DNA from: Marinimicrobium agarilyticum DSM 16975
Lineage (GTDB): Bacteria; Pseudomonadota; Gammaproteobacteria; Pseudomonadales; Cellvibrionaceae
Assembly (NCBI RefSeq): GCF_000423345.1
Contig: NZ_KE384008.1
Coordinates: 562,857 to 626,856, forward strand
Reading direction: 5' to 3'
DNA length: 64,000 bases
A program made the position numbers and the translations under genes. This document shows, in pieces, positions 24,101 through 33,081 of the stretch. The notes under the pieces are model-generated. The model saw nothing but the letters and a program-made list of their open reading frames with translations. It did no database searches and had not been told where the DNA came from. Positions within the stretch are counted from its first letter, which is position 1. Each line of letters starts with the position of its first letter.

Positions 24101-24280
24101 AAGCCGGTAGTATTCAGTCAGATATTGGAAGCGGCGGCCAAGCTCTTTGTTCAGGAGTGCAACCACAAGCGCGACAACAGCCGGGACATCGACAACCTGT
24201 TGGAGCAAGCACCCAGAGTATTGCAGGATTACGTTAACCGGGTACTAAGGGAAATGGATCGGGCGATGGCGCCGGCCTGA
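21194..24280 (+). CDS. Phosphorylase-kinase alpha/beta-like (GH15-related) protein
   Basis: A 1028-residue cytoplasmic protein. The N-terminal part resembles the GH15-related domain of eukaryotic phosphorylase b kinase alpha/beta subunits, also found in cyanobacteria and some proteobacteria: STSVNHHGDYTDAWVRDNVY, YDTETGLTVVADDAWGHLQ, GIWERGNKINNGKTEINASS. The C-terminal half is helical and less recognisable. Bacterial members have no settled function; a role in glycogen or oligosaccharide metabolism is plausible but unproven. There is only a weak ribosome site. It stands alone, divergent from the FAN1 gene and convergent with a lipoprotein gene. Confidence 0.8.
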   Translation: MKSKSVLNRLFHDIEAVILSRQHPVTGLLPASTSVNHHGDYTDAWVRDNVYSIICVWSLGMALRHAGDKDRSDQLEQATIKLMRGLLQAMMRQADKVETFKSTLDPKDALHAKYDTETGLTVVADDAWGHLQIDATSLYLLMLAQMSASGLRIVTTFSEVDFVQNLVYYISSAYRTPDYGIWERGNKINNGKTEINASSVGMAKAALQALDGFNLFGPSGDKRATIHVVADAISLARTTLASLLPRESVSKEVDSALLSIIGFPAFAVSREKLVTRTRDEILAKLGGHYGCKRFIWDGHQTAVEETSRIYYEHSELVNFEHIESQWPLFFTYLYIQALFDGNESTAQHYRERLESLMVDVDGLGLLPELYYLPEESIAAEKKQPGSQQRVPNDNVPLVWAQSLYWTGLILHEGLLEPDHLDPLFLRRRATKFIKSQIALVVLTDNETTKNTLSENGVIAETLQDIQPLTALSAPELVKAYSAVGANAALRLTGRPARRLQSLASSQTYQINGKVYLSLSWLQSEDDDYRLYDAHWFSESLAQEIEHIRKHWINQEVAVFTLLLTHELCQMPNVEELFDAIRSLQLRTEHEHVGYASANLAHRASRVNSLSINNMEFKPLAPSPCFTCQNHWDELDPTAHSIWEQFADGEQASTQQQLKEFLHKRKLDEVIGSHEGEAVCVQRWLEVLYRRARELNRWLLARFCFAALNRFHSDLAGSLSVLAMRHLLIVLGDQKHEFVVSAQLKNDQLMAGILKTYKDPVERTLAQEMLAQIGTLVRTRAELFDGLRSIHLHNFMQLCLRQGHVSEGYWSLDELGILPPSTVMKRLMDILTYQRRIFSEDIQLSKPFENAESDSVAISDAVQYHALDADWFEWRLARGLVTRFDNDFLKAIWQSLSHTAILEFGDRDSDDSTLDCELVRSSMTSGEESFAQLIDRLTQQLHPAYYKSAVVEALFVFTQYCQTRKDAYFEKPVVFSQILEAAAKLFVQECNHKRDNSRDIDNLLEQAPRVLQDYVNRVLREMDRAMAPA

Positions 24281-24294
24281 GGGACCGCTAGTGA

Positions 24295-24855
24295 TCAAGG
24301 ACGAAAGACGTCGTCTTCTTCAAACTCCTGATAACGGGAAGCGGTAATGTCTCCGATGGTGAGCGTGTGGTCCATCAGTTGGTCGACGTCGCGGGCAATC
24401 TCCGCAATCATCTCCTTGGTTTCCCCGCTTGCGATTGCTTCACGTAGGGCATTGCCCCACACTGACAGATGCCTTGTGTGAACCCGGCGATCCTCGGTAT
24501 TCTTGGCCCATTCGCTGGCGATATCCTGACCCATTTCGTAAAGCTGGGCTTCTAACTCGGCCCTGAGTTCGGCATCATTCACTTCCGAAAGCACTTCAGG
24601 GACCAGGTCATTCCAACCATCGGCGTATAACCGCCAGCCGATATAGAAACGTTTGATCCAGAGCAGGTATTCCCTCTCTGACTGAACGGCCTGGTTGGCT
24701 TTGTCGGCCGCATACTCCGCCTCAAAGTCAGAGCGCGGAGGCGCCTTCTCCGGCCAGTTTTCCCGACTGATATCGGTTTTCCAAAATGCACAGCCGGAGA
24801 CAAACAGCAGCAGTCCGAGCGTCAGTCCTCTCAGTGCGAGGATATCAACGGTCAT
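24295..24855 (-). CDS. Predicted lipoprotein, unknown function
   Basis: About 186 residues with a signal peptide ending in the lipobox LFVSGCAFW. The mature part is mostly helical and acidic, ending DDVFRP. The open frame extends 11 codons upstream, but ATG 24855 has an AGGA site 8 nt away and starts the signal peptide. It overlaps the end of the upstream membrane-protein gene by 11 bp, implying coupling. The family is not recognised. Confidence 0.7.
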   Translation of the reverse strand: MTVDILALRGLTLGLLLFVSGCAFWKTDISRENWPEKAPPRSDFEAEYAADKANQAVQSEREYLLWIKRFYIGWRLYADGWNDLVPEVLSEVNDAELRAELEAQLYEMGQDIASEWAKNTEDRRVHTRHLSVWGNALREAIASGETKEMIAEIARDVDQLMDHTLTIGDITASRYQEFEEDDVFRP

Positions 24856-25201
24856 TATTTTTGTCCTCGACCGAGTAGTCGCCCTCAATCACGTTCCCTC
24901 GGCCATCACCTCGAGAGCCGGAGCGGGACGAGCGCCCCGCCGCACGGTCTGCGGCCGCTTGGGCCTGCGCGCGCATGTGTTCGGTGCGTTTGCGCAGGCG
25001 ATGGCGAAGAAAGGGCATGGCGATCCAGCCAATAAGCAGGAACACCAGGGCAATGATCAGCCCCATTACCATCAGTACGCCAAAGACCAACCAGGCGAGA
25101 AAGAGTTTGGGTCCCCGCCAGCGGCTGGCCGACTGCGCCCGTTGGCGCCAGTCTTGCGCCGCGCGCCAGGCGGCGTTGCGCCGGTTGTGTTGATCGGCCA
25201 T
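24845..25201 (-). CDS. Small inner-membrane protein, unknown function
   Basis: A 118-residue protein (124 if the ATG at 25219 is used). It has a basic N-terminal segment, one long hydrophobic region (about residues 33-64, enough for two helices: LFLAWLVFGVLMVMGL then IIALVFLLIGWIAM), a basic stretch, and a Gly/Ser/Arg-rich then acidic tail. Neither start has a good ribosome site. It is coupled to the downstream lipoprotein by overlap. Confidence 0.6.
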   Translation of the reverse strand: MADQHNRRNAAWRAAQDWRQRAQSASRWRGPKLFLAWLVFGVLMVMGLIIALVFLLIGWIAMPFLRHRLRKRTEHMRAQAQAAADRAAGRSSRSGSRGDGRGNVIEGDYSVEDKNNDR

Positions 25202-25352
25202 AGTATTAAATCCGTACATCTCACTTTACTTTACCCTTCCTTACAGGCGGAAGGGTTCGTTAATTGCCCCAACAGTACCATAATTTCGCCTCACAGCGAT
25301 GACCGGGCCGTTTCAAAGCCGGCCTCACCACGGATATTGGGAGCCTCGGAAC

Positions 25353-26483
25353 ATGAAGACCCTGAATACCGCTCAGCGGTTCCTTTTGATTTCGCTCTGC
25401 GCGATCAGTTTCCTTCAAACCCGGGCGTTGGCGCAGCCACCGGGCGAGGACGCGACCCGTGTGGAAGCGGTGCGCCTGAAAGCCCAACCGCTGATTGAGA
25501 CGGTGCCGCTGACCGGCTCGGTGAACGCCGAGCGCCAGTCTCAGGTATCCACCCAGGTGGAGGGTCTCGTCCATCGTATTACCGCCGATATCGGCGATCA
25601 GGTCCAGCAGGGAGACCTGCTTCTGGAGCTGGACCCTGAGCTGACCGGGATTGACCGGGATCGGGCCCGGGCCGAGCTGAAAAGTGCTGAGGCCGAGCTT
25701 CAGGACCGCCAACGGCGACTTACGGAGGCACAGAACCTGGAAAGCGGTGCCATCGCCGCCAGTGACATTCGAACGCTCGAAGCGCAGGTTCAGATTCAGG
25801 AGTCCATTCGGGATGCCGCCCGAGCAAACGTCGCCCGCCTTGAGGCGGAGTTGGAGCGGCATCGGGTGCGGGCCCCCTATTCCGGTATCATCAGCGCCCG
25901 ACACGTGGACCTGGGCGAGTGGGTTTCCCCCGGCGACACCCTGGTAGATATGGTTGCCATCACTCCTCTGCGGGTTCATTTCCAGGTGCCCCAACGCTAC
26001 TATCCCCGGGTCGACCCTTCCGCCAATATGGATCTGCGCTTCGATGGCTATCCGAACCGCACCTTCAATGCCGCCATCCATCGCACCGTGCCGCTCAGCG
26101 AAAACGGCACTCGCACTTTTTTACTGCGGGTGACCGCTCCCACAGACGATGATGTCACATTGATTCCCGGCATGTCAGCCTCCGGCGCACTGCGGCTGAA
26201 CACCGGCCAGACCGGCATCGCCGTGCCGCGAGATGCACTGATCCGTTACCCGGACGGCCGCGTGACCGTCTGGGTGGTGACCGAGCCCGCCGTCGGCGAA
26301 GTCAGCGCCGTACGCGAACAACAGGTGCAAACCGGTATGAGCTCGTCCGGGTGGGTCGAAGTCCGCTCCGGACTGGAGACCGGGGATGTCGTGATTACCC
26401 GGGGCAACGAGGCCCTGCAGGAAGGCCAGCGGGTCCTGCCCGAGTCCATCGACGATCACGGTTCCGCCTTCGGGGAGCAATAA
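25353..26483 (+). CDS. RND efflux periplasmic adaptor subunit (HlyD/AcrA-type)
   Basis: A 376-residue membrane-fusion protein. It has a signal peptide (about 1-26, cut near RALAQPP), a split lipoyl/barrel-sandwich domain (QVSTQVEGLVHRITADIGDQ on one side and RVRAPYSGIISARHVDLGEW on the other), and a coiled-coil hairpin (about 90-155) between them. Beta-barrel and membrane-proximal domains with the VPRDALI and VITRGNEALQEGQRV motifs follow. It bridges the pump to an outer-membrane channel, which is not encoded here. ATG 25353 is chosen over the open frame at 25299 because GGGAG precedes it and the signal peptide begins there. It lies 3 bp before the permease gene. Confidence 0.88.
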   Translation: MKTLNTAQRFLLISLCAISFLQTRALAQPPGEDATRVEAVRLKAQPLIETVPLTGSVNAERQSQVSTQVEGLVHRITADIGDQVQQGDLLLELDPELTGIDRDRARAELKSAEAELQDRQRRLTEAQNLESGAIAASDIRTLEAQVQIQESIRDAARANVARLEAELERHRVRAPYSGIISARHVDLGEWVSPGDTLVDMVAITPLRVHFQVPQRYYPRVDPSANMDLRFDGYPNRTFNAAIHRTVPLSENGTRTFLLRVTAPTDDDVTLIPGMSASGALRLNTGQTGIAVPRDALIRYPDGRVTVWVVTEPAVGEVSAVREQQVQTGMSSSGWVEVRSGLETGDVVITRGNEALQEGQRVLPESIDDHGSAFGEQ

Positions 26484-26486
26484 ACG

Positions 26487-29400
26487 ATGTTTCAGCAGAT
26501 TATCCGGCACGGCATTCTGGTTACCGTCACGGTATTGATCATTTGTGTGCTGGGGATCCTGGCCGCCACCCGTATCCCCGTGCAGATGATCCCGGATCTG
26601 GAAGTCAGAACCATCTCCATCCGTACCAGCTGGCCCGGCGCCACGCCACAGGATGTGGAGAAGGAAATCCTGATTGAGCAGGAAGAATACCTGCGCAACA
26701 TTCCCTACCTGGCGGAGATGCAAAGCAGCGCGGATTTCGGCGAGGCCCAGATTGAGCTGGAATTCCCTTTCGGCGTGGATATCACCGAAACCCTGATCCG
26801 GGTCAACAACGCCCTGACCCAGGTGCCTTCCTACCCCGAAAACGTGGATGAACCACGGGTTTTTGCCACCTCCTTCTCCGCCAACTCATTCATGTACTTC
26901 CGTATCTCGCCGCTGGAGGGAAACCCCCGCGGCCTGGATATGGTGATGATGCGTGACTACATCGAGGACAATGTTCGCCCGCGCCTCTCCGGTGTTCCCG
27001 GCGTGTCCGAGATTAACGTCGGGGGCGGCGCCGAACGGCAGGTTCAGATACTCCTTGACCCGGACCGACTCGCGGAGCGAGAACTGACGCCGAGGCAGGT
27101 CAGCAATGTCATTCGCGCCCGTAACCAGGATCTCTCCGGAGGCGAGGTGGAAAGCGGCAAGCGACGCTATCTGCTGCGAACCATGGGCCGGTTTGAGGAC
27201 CTGAAGGATCTGCGAGAGCTGATCATTGAACGCAACGGCGACAGTATCACTCGCCTGTCCGATGTCGCCGAGGTCCGGCTCGACCATTTCGAAGTTCGCG
27301 AAAAATCCTACGTGAATGAACGCCCGGTCATCAGCCTCTCGGTGCGACGTGAAAGCGGCTCCAACGTCATCGCGATCAAAGAGGCGATGATGAAGGAAGT
27401 CGATGCCGTGAACCGGGACCTGCTGAACCCGGAAGGCATGATTCTGGAGCGCACCGCCGATGATGTGGTGTACGTTCAAGACTCCATTTTCAACGTCTGG
27501 AAAAATCTGATCCTCGGTGCCCTGCTGGCGACGGGAGTCATGTACCTGTTCCTGCGGTCATTCCGCGCCACCGCCCTGGGTGTCGTGGGGATTCCCATCT
27601 GTACCATTGCCGCCTTTCTCGGGCTGCTGATTGCCGGGCGAACCATCAATGTCATCTCCCTGGCGGGGGTCGCCTTCGCCATCGGCATGACGCTGGATAA
27701 CAGTATTGTGGTGCTCGAAAGCATCGAACTGGAGCGCCGGCGGGGGCTGAAAAAAATGCAGGCCGCACTGGTCGGCGTGCAGAAAGTCTGGCCCGCCGTG
27801 CTGGCGTCTACTCTGACCACCGTTATGGTATTTCTGCCGGTCGTGTTCATTCAGGAAGAAGCCGGTCAACTCTACTCCGATGTCGCCATCGCCATCTCGG
27901 CCTCCATTCTGGTGTCGATGCTGGTCGCCATCACCGTGATACCGACCGCCAGTGCCCGGCTGTCTTTCAAAGGCGGTGCCTCATCGGACGACGAGCCCCC
28001 TGACGATAAAGAGCACCCACTGCAAAAACGCATCACCGACCGTATCGATTGGCTGATCGCCACGCCTCGCCGTCGAATCAGCTGTGTTCTGATTACCGTT
28101 TTGGTCAGCGGCGCCATTGCCCTGTTCCTCACGCCCCCGGCGGAGTATCTTCCCGAGGGCGAAGAAGCCAAAACCTTTGCGTCCATGAATGCGCCTCCGG
28201 GGTACAACCTGGAGACAATGGAAAGTATTGGCCTGGAAATTCAGGATTACTTCATGCAGTTCGTGGATGACGACCCGTCGGCATTTGAGAATGGCGAAAC
28301 AGATGTGCCGGCCATGCAGTACGTGAACATGGGCATTTCCCCGCAGAGTTTGCGCATCATTACCGAGTCCAAAGACCCCGCTCACATTGAACCGCTGATG
28401 GACGCCATTGTTAAGAAATACGAGAGTTACCCGGGGATGCGCGCCTTCGCCGCCCGCGGCTCGATTATCAGCAGCAACGACGGTGGAACCCGAAGCGTCA
28501 ACCTCGACGTGTCCGGCCCGGCGCTCGCCGACCTCTTTCAGGTGGCGCGTGCCGCCTATGCCCGAGCCGAAGAAGTGTTCGACGACCCACGCATTCAGAC
28601 CCGCCCGGGCAGTCTCTCTCTGGCGCAACCGTTGCTGGAGGTTCGGCCGAATTGGGAGCGCGCCGCGGAACTGGGCCTGACCACCGAAGACGTCGGCTTT
28701 ACCGTCTCGGCCCTGACCGATGGCGCCTTCGTCAATGAATTCTTCTGGGCCGACGACAAAATTGATATCTACCTGTACAACGAGCAGGGGCCGGGCGTGA
28801 CCGTTGACACCCTGAATGACATTGTGACCTACGTTCCCGGCCACGGCTCGCTACCGCTGTCTGACATCGTCAGTATCAAAGAAACCGTCGATACCAGCAG
28901 CATCCGCCGCCTGGACGGCAGCCGCACCGTCACGCTCAATATCATCCCGCCCCGGTCGGTCGCGCTCGAAACCGGTGTACAACGAGTGCGGGAGGATATT
29001 GTCCAGTACCTGCAGGATAACGGTCAGGTTCCCACGGGCGTGACGCTGAATATCTCCGGCGCGGCGGACCAACTGGATGCCACACGCGAGTCCTTGAGCA
29101 GCAACTACCTGGTCGCACTGGTCATTGTGTATCTGCTGATGGTGGCGATCTTCACCCACTGGGGTTACCCGTTGCTGATCATGACCACAATTCCTCTGGG
29201 TATCGCCGGAGGCATCGCCGGGCTCGCCCTGCTCAACGTCGTGGGCGCGCTGTTTTCCGCGTTGGGCCTGGGTGGCTTCAGTCAACCCTTTGACATGATC
29301 TCCATGCTCGGTTTTCTGATTCTGATGGGGACGGTCGTAAACAACCCGATTCTGATTGTTCACCGAGCGATCAGTAACCTCAAAGAAGAAGCCATGGCAC

Positions 29401-29660
29401 CGGTCGATGCCGTGCGCGAGGCGGTCAGCTCACGCCTGCGCCCTATCGCCATTTCCACGATTACCACGATCATGGGGCTGGCGCCGCTGGTGTTTCTCCC
29501 GGGAGCCGGGAGCGAACTGTACCGGGGCGTTGGTATCATCGTGATGTCGGGTATTATCGGCGCGACCTTGGTAACATTGACAATGCTGCCGGCTTTGACG
29601 GTCATGGTGCTTGAGTGGACCGACCGCAAAAACGGGTATACTGGCAGCCCTGCCGCTTGA
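26487..29660 (+). CDS. RND efflux permease (HAE-type)
   Basis: A 1057-residue resistance-nodulation-division transporter with 12 TM segments and two large periplasmic loops. It starts with the typical first helix (RHGILVTVTVLIICVLGI). TM4 reads GMTLDNSIVVLESIE: the first acidic residue of the AcrB Asp-Asp proton pair is kept and the second is Asn. The second half keeps FLILMGTVVNNPILIV. It is expected to export hydrophobic compounds with the preceding adaptor by proton antiport. The substrate is unknown, and no outer-membrane factor gene is present in the window. Confidence 0.9.
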   Translation: MFQQIIRHGILVTVTVLIICVLGILAATRIPVQMIPDLEVRTISIRTSWPGATPQDVEKEILIEQEEYLRNIPYLAEMQSSADFGEAQIELEFPFGVDITETLIRVNNALTQVPSYPENVDEPRVFATSFSANSFMYFRISPLEGNPRGLDMVMMRDYIEDNVRPRLSGVPGVSEINVGGGAERQVQILLDPDRLAERELTPRQVSNVIRARNQDLSGGEVESGKRRYLLRTMGRFEDLKDLRELIIERNGDSITRLSDVAEVRLDHFEVREKSYVNERPVISLSVRRESGSNVIAIKEAMMKEVDAVNRDLLNPEGMILERTADDVVYVQDSIFNVWKNLILGALLATGVMYLFLRSFRATALGVVGIPICTIAAFLGLLIAGRTINVISLAGVAFAIGMTLDNSIVVLESIELERRRGLKKMQAALVGVQKVWPAVLASTLTTVMVFLPVVFIQEEAGQLYSDVAIAISASILVSMLVAITVIPTASARLSFKGGASSDDEPPDDKEHPLQKRITDRIDWLIATPRRRISCVLITVLVSGAIALFLTPPAEYLPEGEEAKTFASMNAPPGYNLETMESIGLEIQDYFMQFVDDDPSAFENGETDVPAMQYVNMGISPQSLRIITESKDPAHIEPLMDAIVKKYESYPGMRAFAARGSIISSNDGGTRSVNLDVSGPALADLFQVARAAYARAEEVFDDPRIQTRPGSLSLAQPLLEVRPNWERAAELGLTTEDVGFTVSALTDGAFVNEFFWADDKIDIYLYNEQGPGVTVDTLNDIVTYVPGHGSLPLSDIVSIKETVDTSSIRRLDGSRTVTLNIIPPRSVALETGVQRVREDIVQYLQDNGQVPTGVTLNISGAADQLDATRESLSSNYLVALVIVYLLMVAIFTHWGYPLLIMTTIPLGIAGGIAGLALLNVVGALFSALGLGGFSQPFDMISMLGFLILMGTVVNNPILIVHRAISNLKEEAMAPVDAVREAVSSRLRPIAISTITTIMGLAPLVFLPGAGSELYRGVGIIVMSGIIGATLVTLTMLPALTVMVLEWTDRKNGYTGSPAA

Positions 29661-29671
29661 GTGGCAGTTAA

Positions 29672-31681
29672 ATGAAATCCAAGCCTCAACGGAATTTGGG
29701 AGCAGCCATGCTGCCGCTGCGTTTTATTGATCGCGTAAAATTTTTTGTCGAGCGTCAGTTTGTCAAAGGGGCGCTCTTCCAGCTCTTGGTGGTAGCCGCC
29801 ATCATCGGGCTGATCTCCCTGACAGGAGGGTTGCTCGCCTACCCCGCCGGTCAGGGCGAGGACATGGGGGATGCCATCTGGTGGGCCTTTCTCCGCCTGA
29901 CCGACCCGGGTTACCTGGGCGATGATCAGGGCTCATGGCTCAGGGCCGTCTCGACGTTGTTGACCGTCAGTGGTTACGTCATCTTCATGGGTACCCTGGT
30001 GGCCATTCTCACCCGCTCGTTGATTGCTCGAATGACCGAGCTTGAGCGCGGTATGACGCCGGTGGCGTATCGAAATCACGTGGTCATTCTCGGCTGGAAC
30101 AGTCGTACCCTACCCCTGATTCGCGAGCTGCTGAGCGCCTCGGGCACCATGCGCCAGCACCTGCTGGGGCGCGATAGCTCCCGCCTGAAGCTGGTGGTTC
30201 TCGCCGAGCGGATGTCCGCCGTGCAGGCCCAGGAGCTGCGCAACGAGCCCGGAATCGGCCGCAAGGCGAAACACATCGTGCTTCGTTCCGGTAGCCCGCT
30301 GCAACCCGATGCGCTCCACCGGGCGGCTTGTCTGAACGCCGCCGCCGTAATCATTCCCAGCGAGGCCCACGAACTGGGTAGCCTGGTGAGCTCCGATGTG
30401 GAAACCGTCAAAGCGCTGATGTCGCTCGATGCCCAGGCGCGCTCGCAGGGTGTGTCCCGCCCCTTTGTCGTGGCGGAAATCCAGGACCTGCGCAAACTTC
30501 CCATCGCTCGGCGCGCGTACAACGGGCCCCTTCAGGTGGTTGCCGGGGATGTCACCATCGCCAGCCTGATGGCCCAAAACCTGATACACCCGGGCCTTTC
30601 CGAAGTGTACAACGAGCTGCTGACGGAGCAGAGTGGGAACGAGTTCTATGTGCGCAGTGGTGAACATTTTGAAGGGGAAACCCTCTCAAGCATTGCCATG
30701 CTTTGCCCGCGCGCGGTGGTTTGCGGCGTACTGAGCCGGGAACATGAGCAATGGAAGGTTCGTCTCAACGCCCCGTCGAAAACAGCGGTGCGCGCGGAAG
30801 ACAAGGTTGTGATGATCGCCCAGGACTTGCAGGACACTCAACCGCTCAAGGCCACCGGTCACCGACTCAGCCCCGTCGAGCGCAAGGCTCCGGCCAACAG
30901 CCAAGCCCCCTCCAGCCAGCAGCACCGCCGTCGGGTATTGATACTGGGATGGAATGAACGACTGCCCGCACTGGTCCACGAACTGGGAAGCTACCGGCAA
31001 TACCGGTTTGAATTGGACATTGTGTCTATTGTACCCCCGGAGGAGCGCGACAGCGCCATCTCCCGTTACCATGCCGGTGAGACGCCGCCTCACTGCCGTC
31101 ACATTCAGACCGACTTCATGCGTGAAGGCGAACTGCACGATATTGAGCCGGCTCAATATGACAGCATTGTGCTGATCAGCAGCGATCGATTGGCCAGTGG
31201 GGAAGAAGCTGACGCCCGCGCCATTGTCGGCCAAAGCATACTTGAGGAACACCTCCGGAACACCGACGATCCACCCAACCTGCTGCTGGAACTCAGCGAC
31301 CCGGACAACGCTATTCTGTTGGGCCAGCAGCGGGGTGAGACGATTATCAGTCCACTGATTCTCAGCCACCTGCTCGCTCAGGTCGCCCTTCGACCGGAAC
31401 TGCGGTTGGTGTTCGATGAGCTGTTTACCGAAGGGGGTGCAGAGATTGTATTTCGCTCTCCGGAGCATTACGGCATCAAAGGACCCCTCCCCTTCTGGAA
31501 GCTGGAAACGTTGGCCGGAGAGCGCGGTGAAACCGCCCTCGGTGTGCTCTACCGCTCGGCAGACAAGAGCCGTCAACTTCAATTAAACCCCAACCGGGAG
31601 ACCGCGCTGAACATACAGCCTCACGATCAACTGGTCATTCTCGCGGATACCGGTATCTACAAAGGAGCAAAACCACAATGA
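29672..31681 (+). CDS. CASTOR/POLLUX-type ion channel with two RCK/TrkA-N-like domains
   Basis: A 669-residue protein. The N-terminus has two or three hydrophobic segments (about 32-56 and 88-112) with a pore-like loop, [11 protein letters not shown], between them. Two nucleotide-binding-like RCK domains follow, each opening with HVVILGWNS or RVLILGWNE (about 135-400 and 420-665). The layout matches the CASTOR/POLLUX/DMI1 ion-channel family. Ion selectivity cannot be read from the filter. The last codons overlap the start of the Dabb gene (ATGA). Confidence 0.8.
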   Translation: MKSKPQRNLGAAMLPLRFIDRVKFFVERQFVKGALFQLLVVAAIIGLISLTGGLLAYPAGQGEDMGDAIWWAFLRLTDPGYLGDDQGSWLRAVSTLLTVSGYVIFMGTLVAILTRSLIARMTELERGMTPVAYRNHVVILGWNSRTLPLIRELLSASGTMRQHLLGRDSSRLKLVVLAERMSAVQAQELRNEPGIGRKAKHIVLRSGSPLQPDALHRAACLNAAAVIIPSEAHELGSLVSSDVETVKALMSLDAQARSQGVSRPFVVAEIQDLRKLPIARRAYNGPLQVVAGDVTIASLMAQNLIHPGLSEVYNELLTEQSGNEFYVRSGEHFEGETLSSIAMLCPRAVVCGVLSREHEQWKVRLNAPSKTAVRAEDKVVMIAQDLQDTQPLKATGHRLSPVERKAPANSQAPSSQQHRRRVLILGWNERLPALVHELGSYRQYRFELDIVSIVPPEERDSAISRYHAGETPPHCRHIQTDFMREGELHDIEPAQYDSIVLISSDRLASGEEADARAIVGQSILEEHLRNTDDPPNLLLELSDPDNAILLGQQRGETIISPLILSHLLAQVALRPELRLVFDELFTEGGAEIVFRSPEHYGIKGPLPFWKLETLAGERGETALGVLYRSADKSRQLQLNPNRETALNIQPHDQLVILADTGIYKGAKPQ

Positions 31682-32103
31682 CATCCAAAACCAATCGTCG
31701 GCAATTTCTCGGTGGCGCCGCCGCCCTCAGCGCGGCCGCCGTAGTTCCCGGAGTGCGTGCGGGAGACCACGATCACACCGGTCAGGTTAACCTTCCCAGT
31801 TTGACCCACACGGTATTTTTCTGGCTGAAGAACCCCGACTCAAAGGAAGACCGCGATGCACTGATCGCGGGCCTCAAGACCCTGGGCGACATTGATACCG
31901 TGAAAGGCATTCACATCGGTGTGCCGGCTTCGACAGAGAAACGGGACGTGGTGGAGAACAGCTACCAGGTTTCAGAGCTGTTGTTGTTCGACAATGTGGA
32001 GGGGCAGAACGCCTATCAGGTCCACCCCATCCACAAGAAGTTTGTGGAAGATTGCTCCCACCTGTGGAGTAAAGTCGTGGTGTACGACTCTACGGCCGTT
32101 TGA
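31678..32103 (+). CDS. Dabb (stress-responsive A/B barrel) family protein with Tat signal
   Basis: A 141-residue exported protein. It has a Tat-type signal ([18 protein letters not shown]) and a dimeric A/B-barrel domain (about residues 38-138; [19 protein letters not shown] and [18 protein letters not shown]). The ATG overlaps the stop of the channel gene, so the two are translationally coupled. The biochemical role is unknown; the Tat signal implies export folded, perhaps with a cofactor. Confidence 0.82.
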   Translation: MTSKTNRRQFLGGAAALSAAAVVPGVRAGDHDHTGQVNLPSLTHTVFFWLKNPDSKEDRDALIAGLKTLGDIDTVKGIHIGVPASTEKRDVVENSYQVSELLLFDNVEGQNAYQVHPIHKKFVEDCSHLWSKVVVYDSTAV

Positions 32104-32105
32104 GG

Positions 32106-32888
32106 CTAGCGGGCTCGCCGGAAACGGCGGGCGATGCCCAATCCCATCAATGCCAGGATCCAGGGCAGGCCCAGGGCACCGCTGCTGGACGAATCACCAC
32201 CTCCTCCCTGCCCTACTTCATCAATGAGCGTATTGGGTACCGGTTCCAGATCGGCGGCGGAGTTTTCCGAATCATCAATCACAGTGATACTTAGAATGGA
32301 CACGAGATTGTCCGGTGAAATGGACTGTTCGTCTTCAATTTCCTCTTCACCGTAGTTGCGTAGCGGCAGGCTTGTGTAGGCACCTCCCAGATTAAAACGC
32401 GGCAGGTCTGCGATGTCTTCAACGATGTCCATACCGCTGATCACTTCACCAAAGACGGTGAACCCTCCGTTCTGCACATCCAGGTTGGTGTGGTTGTTAT
32501 CCAGATTAAAAAACCATTGGGAAGTGGCACTGTTGGGGTTATCCCCCACTTTGGCCATCGCGATAGTGCCCTTACGATTGGACCATTCCGGCTCATTGGC
32601 CACTGCGCTTTCGGTGTCGATCTTTACCGATTTTTTCTCTTCCTGGTCGTAGGCAAATCCACCACCTTGGACAATAAAGTTCGGAATTGAACGATGGATA
32701 AACGAACCGTCGTACGACCCGGCTTCAACATAAGCCAAAAAGTTTTCCACCGTTTCCGGCGTACTCTCGTCGTAAAGGTTGACCTGAATGTTGCCCAGTA
32801 CGGTTTCAAATTCAACGATGGTGGCGGCGGCCGGCAGGCTGGCGACGGCCAGCGTCAGTGCGCCGGCGGTGGTAAGAGACTTCAGCAT
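32106..32888 (-). CDS. Secreted cyclophilin-type peptidyl-prolyl isomerase with C-terminal sorting-like tail
   Basis: A 260-residue protein. It has a Sec signal peptide (cut near LPAAATIVEF), a cyclophilin domain (about 24-190; ETVENFLAYVEAG, FIHRSIPNFIVQGGGF, NSATSQWFFNL, FTVFGEVISGMDIVEDI) and an acidic linker. The C-terminal tail is GGGGDSSSS, then a hydrophobic stretch (LPWILALMGLGIA), then RRFRRAR. That Gly/Ser-hydrophobic-Arg tail is the arrangement of GlyGly-CTERM sorting signals. It should catalyse proline isomerisation in the periplasm or at the surface. It is convergent with the Dabb gene. Confidence 0.88.
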   Translation of the reverse strand: MLKSLTTAGALTLAVASLPAAATIVEFETVLGNIQVNLYDESTPETVENFLAYVEAGSYDGSFIHRSIPNFIVQGGGFAYDQEEKKSVKIDTESAVANEPEWSNRKGTIAMAKVGDNPNSATSQWFFNLDNNHTNLDVQNGGFTVFGEVISGMDIVEDIADLPRFNLGGAYTSLPLRNYGEEEIEDEQSISPDNLVSILSITVIDDSENSAADLEPVPNTLIDEVGQGGGGDSSSSGALGLPWILALMGLGIARRFRRAR

Positions 32889-32956
32889 AACAATAACCCT
32901 TCATGATTTGTTATGACAGCACTCTAGCAAAGCCGGGAGGCGGAAACTGTAAGCCT

Positions 32957-32987
32957 TTGTAGTAGGCTGTTACACAATTGTAGTAGG
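32957..32987. promoter_or_regulatory. Direct repeat of TTGTAGTAGG, 21-bp period
   Basis: Two exact 10-bp copies (32957-32966 and 32978-32987) lie two helical turns apart, in the divergent gap between the cyclophilin and modA genes. This is the geometry of tandem operator half-sites on one DNA face. The regulator is unknown. Confidence 0.4.
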
Positions 32988-33081
32988 TCACACCCTCAGG
33001 GAGGCGTCACTTGTCGCCGCTGGCCAGATAATGCACTATACCAACCACATCTTTTATGGTTCCAGAAGCCGAGAAAGCCCG

